Source: Hymenopellis radicata
Taxonomy: Eukaryota > Basidiomycota > Agaricomycetes > Agaricales > Physalacriaceae
Reading direction: 5' to 3'
Assembly: GCA_015501595.1 (NCBI GenBank)
Contig: JADNRX010000035.1
Span: 211,687-275,686 of the forward strand
DNA: 64,000 nt
Below the pieces are notes generated by a model, which searched no databases, was not told the origin of the DNA, and was given only the letters and a program-made list of their open reading frames with translations. A program made the position numbers and the translations under genes. Within the stretch, counting starts at the first letter, position 1. Every line of letters begins with the position of its first letter. Shown here piece by piece: positions 57,457 through 64,000 of the stretch.

Positions 57457-58448
57457 TGGTAGGATTTAACTACCATGAGTAGTAGCATGACTAGAGCGGG
57501 TGAGTACAGAGTAGTAGTATTCGGTACAGCGGTGATACTCGCCTACTTCATATATCATCGAGGTTATAAAATCCCACCGATAAATCGGATTGGCGGCAGA
57601 GAGAAGACAGCCTTTAAGATCCGGAAGCGGGAGGGTTGGGACTCGAGAGCCCGTTAGTAACTTCTCTTGGCCAACATTCATCACTTACATTGCACGGAGT
57701 TCAGGAAGATACCCATTACTGTGAAGACAACGACGCAGTGCGCCAAAAAAAGCGCTGGCATGCAAACTGTGAGAAAGCGATGCCGATTCCAGACGGCCCA
57801 AGTTCGAAGTGTGAGTATAACTACTCGAAGAATGAGATCACAGAGATGCCGAGAGTACGAGTGTGCGTACCTTCAGCCAGGATAATGCCTGCAGTGGCCA
57901 TCCCTGATGTTACTGTAAACATCAGCAACATCGAACGATCATGATGACACACATCCGTTCAACTTGAATACGAGCACGCAGTTCTCTGCACTCATATTTG
58001 GTGTAACTTGCTCTACTAGATTATTAGATGACACACACATCGATGACTTGAGAAAGCGTACGCCACAGAAACACACCCGCGTTTACAAAGGGGGAATACC
58101 GTGTGACGAGGTAGAGCAGCTTGGTGATCGTCCATTCGGAAGCCCATATAAGCTCCACCTCCTGCTCGAGCGTCAAGAGGTAGTCGAACACCTGAATTGA
58201 CCGCGAATTAGGTGCCCCGATACGGCCAGGGTGAAGAACGGGCCATACGTAGAGTGCGGTAGCCGAAACTGTGTCATAGATTAAGATTAGGTGGCAAGCA
58301 TTTCGTGGGATCGTACCATCGAAGTACTACAATCGTTCTGTTAGCACAGGGCAGTTCTGAGAGATCGAAAGGTATTCACGGTGACAAGTCGCAGGTGCTG
58401 CACCGCCTCAAAGAGTGCAAGCGATTGGGATTGGGACTGGGCGTCCAT
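57457..58448 (-). pseudogene. DUF6533 gene, copy C, 5' half before insertion
   Basis: The start at 58448 gives MDAQSQSQSLALFEAVQHLR. The exons corresponding to FDYLLTLEQE, the WAVWNRHR region and the VVKSY exon follow on the minus strand. The Plavaka element interrupts the exon encoding MLLLMVVKSYQQ, between the Tyr and the first Gln codon. The rest is at 50429-49840. Confidence 0.75.
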
Positions 58449-59333
58449 CGAGAGAGGGTGTGAATGTTCGACGAGCAATGAACACTTCCTTTAAGGTGAT
58501 AGTCGAGGCTGGCTGTATTATGTGCCGATCGTCTATACACGGAGTAGGGACGCGAAGAAGCTAGTATATTTACGATCTGAATGGATAGGAAAGCGCTCAG
58601 TCGTGGCGAAACACATCTCGATATCAACGCGAACACATACATCAAAGCGTTGGCGATAAACAGGAATCCTGAAGGAGATTGAATACGGTACTTCATTCGA
58701 ACGCCATCTGCCAAGACTGACCAGCGCTGTACACAAAGAGAGCGAACGTTCAAGCTCCACGCGCAATAAGACAAGGGCCTGATGGCTGCTGAATCGCAAT
58801 GGAAGACATCAGGACTCGCGTTGCATTCAGACAAGATTAGGACAACACAGAGATTATCGAACGGCAACTAGATGACTGCCGTTTCATCATGTGGAGATCA
58901 TATGGCAATGGTGCGCTTCCTGCGAGAGGCAATCCAGTAAGCGAGATAGAGAAGGTTGATTCCAAGGCCGTATGTGACCGTACCGAGCAAAAGACATCCA
59001 ATGCACAAAGTGGCAAGCCTTCTAGCAAGGCGAATGGATCAGGCGACAAGATCCCTGACCACGCGCCCGCCGAAGTTACCCGCGCGCCTAGGGCAGATTC
59101 CTCCGCGCGCGCTTAGACGGAGAGAGAGAGCAGTACCAGCTTCGTGTTATGCCACTGGTGAAGGCCGGAAGCAAAAGAGTGTACGCCCCTATTCGCATGC
59201 TGATCGAATCACATGATTGAATGGCTTAATCGCCGCCCGCGTTCCTTCAATACCAACTCCTTGCAGACGGACTACGAAGTGTCGCACTACGGAGCATTTT
59301 ATGTTCCTGTCCAAAGTACTGCGCACCTGTAAT
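58449..59333. other. Divergent promoter region of copy C
   Basis: Between the peptidase start (59334) and the DUF6533 start (58448). Partly alignable to copies A and B near each gene, but about 58500-58860 is unrelated to them. No gene recognised. Confidence 0.4.
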
Positions 59334-61731
59334 ATGTCGATGTACAAAGTCCTTTCCTCGATTCCGGTTCCCACCGCAGCACACTTCCTTGTACATACTA
59401 CGGATGCGCGGTACAAAGGTATCCTCCTCGCACATCCGTTCTGTAAATTTGCTCAATATCACTTCAAGGTCTAGAAGTCACATACAGCATAGCCGACCAT
59501 GTTCGTGACATCAAACGCACGACTACGAAGACGATCTTCTTTTCGAGTTCCGATAAGGATATGCTGGTCTCTATGGCAGGACAGGACATATCCACTGCTG
59601 GTATCGTGAAATCTACCTGGTCTCTCTCTACCAAGTACAAGGCAGTCCTCCGTAATCTCGATGGCGGAAAGAAACGATTCGTAGAGATATGGAGGCGGGA
59701 TGGCGCCTTGATCCTAATCAAGGATGTCACCGATGATCATGGAGAATTCTATGCTGATGGTGCGCGCTTTCAGGATTTCTCCGCAACTTATCTCATATGC
59801 CACTAGAGTATTTTGGAGGCCTTTCGTTCTCTCCATCTGAAGACGCCATCATTTATGTCGCTGAAGCCAATGCACCTAAAGACGTCTCCAAATTTGCCTA
59901 CTCGCCTTCATTTGGAGAGGGTCTGACGTCCAAGAAGCGTCCTACTCCCTTCATGCTTCGCATTTTGGGGAACAACGAAGCATCTCTGTCCGCGCTTGTT
60001 ACTCCCGCCGTGGACAAGACTGTATCATTTGGCCAGTTCGTCTTTCAGGACTGCCCAGATTCGGGATTACAAGGTACTACCATGCTCGCCACTGGATATC
60101 AGCGAACATCCGACGACCGAACGTTGGGCTTATTGGGTTGCTTCAACCGCCCGGCCGCGATATGGAAGCTTACACTGGATGGCCCTCTGGATAACACAGG
60201 AACTCCCATCTCGTTAACTGTGGAGCAGCTTACGTCGTCGAGTATATCGTGCCGTTCTCCGCGTGTTTCGCCTAACGGCTCAGCTGTCTTCATCTCGAAT
60301 GCACTGGGTGGTGCGCATGCCGGGTCCACAGGTCTTCATCTGCTGGGCCAATCTGAGCCCATCGTCAAGACTGTCTGGGATCCTAAAGACTCGAACGAGT
60401 TTCCCGGCCTATTCCTCGGTGCATCCTTACCTACCTACCCATTCGTCGAGAACGGCAGCTGGATCGTCACGCACACGACCTGGGGTTCAAGATCGCGTAT
60501 CGTTGCAATTTCTACCACCAACTCTACCATAAGCGACATTACTCCGACCGGAAAAGACTATAGCTATACAATCCTCGCGACCGATAAATCCCATATCGCC
60601 GCCGTTCGAAGTTCTCTGGTTAGCGTGCCAGAGTTGATTCTTGGCACCATGACCGAGATGTCTAAAGCTGCTATGGAAGTGGAGTGGAGAACTCTGGAAG
60701 CCCAGGAGGTGTCAACAGATGGTATGTGGTCGCGGCTGGCTTTGTAAATCATGCGTTTAAGGCCTTCGTTATAGTATCTGAAGCGCTGTCAAAGCTGACG
60801 ATGGAGATCATCAAAACTCCAGAAAGACATCCTACGGAGAGTATCGTTCTGCGTCATCGCCAGTCTACGGATGAAAGCAGGAATCCACTCATCACGATGC
60901 CTCATGGAGGTCCGCACGCAACATGGGCCACGTCCTGGACACCAGCCACGACAGCCCTCGCACTGGAAGGATTTACGTTTCCGGTTCATCGTGGTGTCCA
61001 GATCCCTGATTTCAGCAGACACGATATCCCTGCCCAACTACACCGGGTCGCTCGGCTATGGCGAGCGATACGTCCAAGCGCTGCGTGGTCACTGTGGCAC
61101 TCTCGACGTCGAAGATTGTGTCGCTTCGGTACGCCACCTCATCGCGTTGGGAATTGCTGAAGAAGGCGAAGGGAAACTGTTTATATCTGGAGGGAGTCAT
61201 GGCGGGTTTCTGGGTGCCCATTGTACGTACATAGTTCCTCCTTTCCGCCTAACACTCACGTCCGTGTCAGTTGTTGCCCGCTTCCCGACATTGTTCACAG
61301 CCGCTGTCCTCCGGAACCCAGTTATCTCAGCAGGCGACGTCTGGGGAACAGACATCCCCGAGTGGTACTTTGAAGAATTTAATTTCCCGTTCTTCCCCAA
61401 GAATGCTTCGGAGCGGGTCCCATACACCATCACATCGGACCAGTACACTGCCCTCCAGGCGGCTTCGCCCATTTCCTACGTGCAGGACGTACAGGCATCT
61501 GTGCTCATTCTTTTAGGCGCCTCGGATAACAGAGTGAACCCGAAGCAGGGCCTGGGATTCTATCATGCATTGAAGGGAAGAATTCCCGGCTCCAACGAAG
61601 AGGTTGCGAGGGGCAAGGGCAAGGTAGACTTGATGTGGTTCGAGGGAGAAGGTCATCCGATTGAGGGCGTCGAGGCTGCGAGGGTCGCCTGGGAGAGTAC
61701 GAGGGATTGGTTTGCGAACGTCAGAGCTTAG
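59334..61731 (+). CDS. Acylaminoacyl-peptidase-like gene, copy C (splice-donor defect)
   Basis: Paralogue of 37542-39934. Exon 1 is 59334-59418 (MSMYKVLSSIPVPTAAHFLV), exon 2 starts at 59475 (EVTYSIADHVRDIKRTTTKT) and ends at 59759, and exon 3 starts at 59807 (EYFGGLSFSPSEDAIIYVAE). The propeller is open to about 60720, then VSEALSKLTMEIIKTPERHP. The catalytic exon still has LPNYTGSLGYGERYVQ, Ser in FISGGSHGGFLGAH, Asp in LLGASDNRVNPKQG and His in FEGEGHPIEGV, with TAG at 61729. However the donor after ALEG reads TTACGT here (about 60971) where copy B has GTACGT. Read-through changes frame (FTFPVHRGVQIPDFS...) and stops before the nucleophile, so activity would need an alternative donor. Otherwise complete. 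Confidence 0.75.
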
Positions 61732-62169
61732 TAGGGAAAGTTCTATGTTAAGTAAGGTATATGAGTAGCACAGTAAGTAGCTCGAGATCTTTGCGGCACG
61801 GTCACTTCCTCGAATCTACCATTGATTTTATCGAAGCCCTGCACAGCTCGAGTTTTGTTAGTTATACACAGCACTTGCCTTACATGGCAGCTATATGGAA
61901 CGCAGTGGATGTGCCGAGTCGAGCTTACCTGGCCACGCCACCCCGTGCAGTTCGCTCGGTGCGGAGATCTGGAGCGACTCCGTGACGTCTAGAAATACAG
62001 AAAGTGCGCTATCCAGTTCTTGAGCTGCCATATGTCAGCCGTCCAGGCAAGGTCGCGTTGAAACTTGTTGCAGTCAGCGTGGCCAGCCACAATTTCAGTA
62101 TAAATAAATGTATCAAGTAGGGGAGCGACGAGAGCATACAAGTACCTAGTGCATGTAAAACGAAGATCA
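61732..62169. other. Intergenic between peptidase gene and U7
   Basis: Inverted counterpart of 37021-37541. No gene-like frame seen. Confidence 0.4.
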
Positions 62170-63560
62170 TAGCAGAGGAAGGTTAGAGTAGAATTAAGCC
62201 CAAAACATAGCAGTTGTTGCCTGGCACGTCAAATCCATAGACCTCCTGGCCTCGGGCATTGGCTCCGAGATGGACTTGTTCAGGGAAATCGCCCTGCGTC
62301 GCAAGAGCGTTGGCGCGGGTCATCGAAATCGTCATCGAAACTGTCCGAGTCCCACTGCTCCAGCGTCCAAGCCGTGGAGAATTCGTCGTCGCTGTCAAAG
62401 TCGGCTGATTGTATGCTGCGTTCATAGTCGCTGAACAAGTCGCTGAAGCTGTATTTATCCATGAGCAACACATTCCGGGTTGTAAAAAAAACTTAGATGC
62501 TTACGGGTCGTCGTTTTCGGAATAACGGTCAGGGCGGACTAAGCCTTCAACTGGACGAGGGAGGTTGGCGGGAGGATTCCTCGTCTCGGCATCCGAACAC
62601 AAATCAGGACGTGCGCCGCGGGACGTAGCAGGGGTTTCAGCGAACAGAATGGTGGGAGCAGGTGAGAAGCCATTCGAACGGGACACCATCCTTGGAGCGG
62701 GACTGCGAGGAAGTCTAGACCGAACCCTGCGCTGGAGAGGAGACTCCGCCATGTCGCGGAATTGAATATGGGAAGTCCTTTCGCTCTCCACGCTGGAAGC
62801 AGAGTTTGGAGGAACTCTTGGGACCTCGACGTCGCTGGAATGCAGATATCAGTTCACTACTATTTCAGAAACGACGAGCAGTGCGCGCCAACCTAGTACT
62901 GTTCGACTCCGAGCTCTGGGCCCTCGATCGCTTGGGCGTCCAAATCGTCTGAGCTGCAGGATACTTCCTAGTAGACTTGAGCATGTAGCTACAGACAAAG
63001 AACACGACACGTACTGCTCAAGTTGAACGCTGTAGAGAGGTTGACCCATGGCTGGCAGTGGAAGAGGAAAGAGGGAAATGGGAGAGTGCGAGGAGCCTGT
63101 CGCGCTCTAGTTATGCCAAACAGCGCGCGAGGGTCATGACAAGGGAGAGACGCGGGGTTTCCGTTCTTACTGAGTGGCTCCCATTGTTCCTCGCAAGACA
63201 ATTAGGCGGCCAGTATCGACTGGAATTACCATTTCGGGTGTACATGGAAATGTCCACAGTCTTCCAGCTGGAAGCGCCCATTGTTCTGTTATGAGGACCA
63301 TGACGAAAACGTTATTTCCTCACCGAGAACAATGAGAGTGCCTGCCAGTGGCCAGTGTGGTCGTCGATGAAATGCGCTGATAGACGTGGACGGCCTTAGC
63401 GGAGGGAACAATGAGCTTGAGTACGTCCACAGCTGCAAAGCAAGAGAATGATTCCGGCGTGGCTCAGAGCAACTCTCACAGACCTAGTCGAGGCACCAGT
63501 TCGACGATGATCGTAATTGGCAAGACGCGCTTGTTTGTTCCTGTTACAACAACTCTTCCT
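62170..63560 (-). repeat. U element 7, near border of inverted copy C
   Basis: The head GGAACAAACAAGCGCGTCTTG (minus strand) lies near 63545. The promoter-like CATAACTAGAGCGCGACAGG lies near 63110, the gene starts at 63049, and the 3' end is near 62170. It is almost wholly alignable to 35690-37020. Confidence 0.65.
62187..63049 (-). pseudogene. Small protein of the U family, copy at 63 kb
   Basis: Same four-exon plan as 36183-36966: MGQPLYSVQLEQ, KYPAAQTIWTPKRSRAQSSE, then VPRVPPNSASSVESERTSHI and SPAPTILFAETPATSRGARP, then SDYERSIQSADFDSDDEFST and WTLEQWDSDSFDDDFDDPRQ. After that the frame shifts relative to LGANARGQEVYGFDVPGNNC, which remains open in the neighbouring frame and carries no stop where the 36-kb copy ends. 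Likely mutated by a small deletion. Comparison with the 36-kb copy shows the ancestral C-terminus. Confidence 0.45.
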
Positions 63561-63875
63561 CTTCCCTTCATGGGCGACAATTGAAACCCTAATATAGATG
63601 TCGTACTGAGAAAACTTCGGCTCTGTGTCCAGGAAGAGATGCGCTGCGGCATTTCTACGGATCCTAACACCGTGCACTCCCGCCACATAACGATGTATTG
63701 CAGTAATCTGAACACACACACGGGACCAATCAGCCATACCTCGGATGCCCGACAATTATATGTTATCTGTCTCCTTGGATATACGATTCAAATCCGGCGC
63801 TGTCCCCGATTGTGAGCGCAATGTATTGCTAACGTTTTTGAAGGGGAGCGATAGTTATAGGCTCGTTTCATCTCC
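63561..63875. other. Intergenic, presumed promoter of the terminal ORF
   Basis: No repeat or gene recognised. A pyrimidine-rich GGCTCGTTTCATCTCC lies just before the ATG at 63876. Confidence 0.3.
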
Positions 63876-64000
63876 ATGCGGCTGAACCTGTGCATTCTTT
63901 GCCTGCCTACTCTCTTCTACCTGACGTCTGCCCCAACTCATACTCATACTCATACTCTAAATTCTGTGACGACTCCGATCTCTTTGACACCTGCTGCCTT
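63876..64000 (+). CDS. Start of a possible secreted protein, cut by window end
   Basis: The frame is open to the last base. It begins MRLNLCILCLPTLFYLTSAP, a plausible signal peptide, followed by an HTHTHT stretch encoded by CATACT repeats. Nothing can be said about function from 41 codons. Confidence 0.4.
   Translation, partial: MRLNLCILCLPTLFYLTSAPTHTHTHTLNSVTTPISLTPAA

Larger units (their letters stand above)
49410..63560 (-). repeat. Segmental duplication, copy C (inverted, split by transposon)
   Basis: The parts 63560-57457 and 50429-49410 are the reverse complement of copy B. Removing 50430-57456 and one TG restores collinearity with copies A and B. The spacer at 58460-59200 differs strongly from A and B and lacks the transposon-end relic they share. 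Confidence 0.8.

Noticed and set aside
59807..59820. Stop codon after YLICH at the end of a peptidase exon, seen first as an inactivating mutation
   Set aside because: Both copies share it, and a 47-nt GT-AG intron (59760-59806) bypasses it, joining HGEFYAD to EYFGGLS in frame.

Overview
The window is nuclear DNA of a filamentous basidiomycete, almost certainly an Agaricomycete. Genes are cut by many 45-60 bp GT-AG introns and there are no bacterial-type operons. The families fit as well: basidiomycete NST1, a DUF6533 membrane protein, sedolisin, GH47 mannosidase, a Plavaka-type DNA transposon, and tRNAs with internal promoters.

Layout. 1-3.35 kb is copy A of a segmental duplication (remnant acylaminoacyl-peptidase gene plus a DUF6533 gene). 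3.3-6.25 kb is a tandem array of a repeat ('U') that carries a small fast-evolving gene. 6.4-10.7 kb holds NST1 and four tRNA-Ala-like sequences, two of them apparently good. 10.8-12.55 kb is an aldo/keto reductase. 12.6-18.9 kb is gene-poor, with a fragment of a Bck1-like MAPKKK N-terminal domain and short inverted repeats. 18.97-21.06 kb is a secreted GH47 mannosidase, followed by a MITE-like element. 22.74-24.97 kb is a sedolisin (S53) protease. 26.1-28.15 kb and 34.1-35.55 kb are inverted-repeat arms, each with an apparently intact TOM7 gene; between them lie a class-V aminotransferase and an EF-hand/MscS mechanosensitive channel.

35.6-44.4 kb is copy B of the duplication: U element, peptidase gene, DUF6533 gene, U element. 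A tRNA-His with an intron and a choline-transporter-like protein follow (44.8-48.0 kb). 48.75-63.56 kb is copy C, inverted. Its DUF6533 gene is split by a complete 7,027-bp Plavaka element (50430-57456) with 15-bp terminal inverted repeats, a 2-bp target duplication, an uninterrupted transposase gene and a divergent second gene of unknown function. The empty insertion site can be read in copies A and B. The window ends inside an ORF with a signal peptide.

Most host genes here are unrelated housekeeping or secretory genes. The connected story is genome rearrangement: U elements bracket the duplicated peptidase/DUF6533 block in direct orientation, duplicated copies are decaying by different routes (deletion, splice-site loss, transposon insertion), and TOM7 has been copied inside a separate inverted duplication that abuts copy B.
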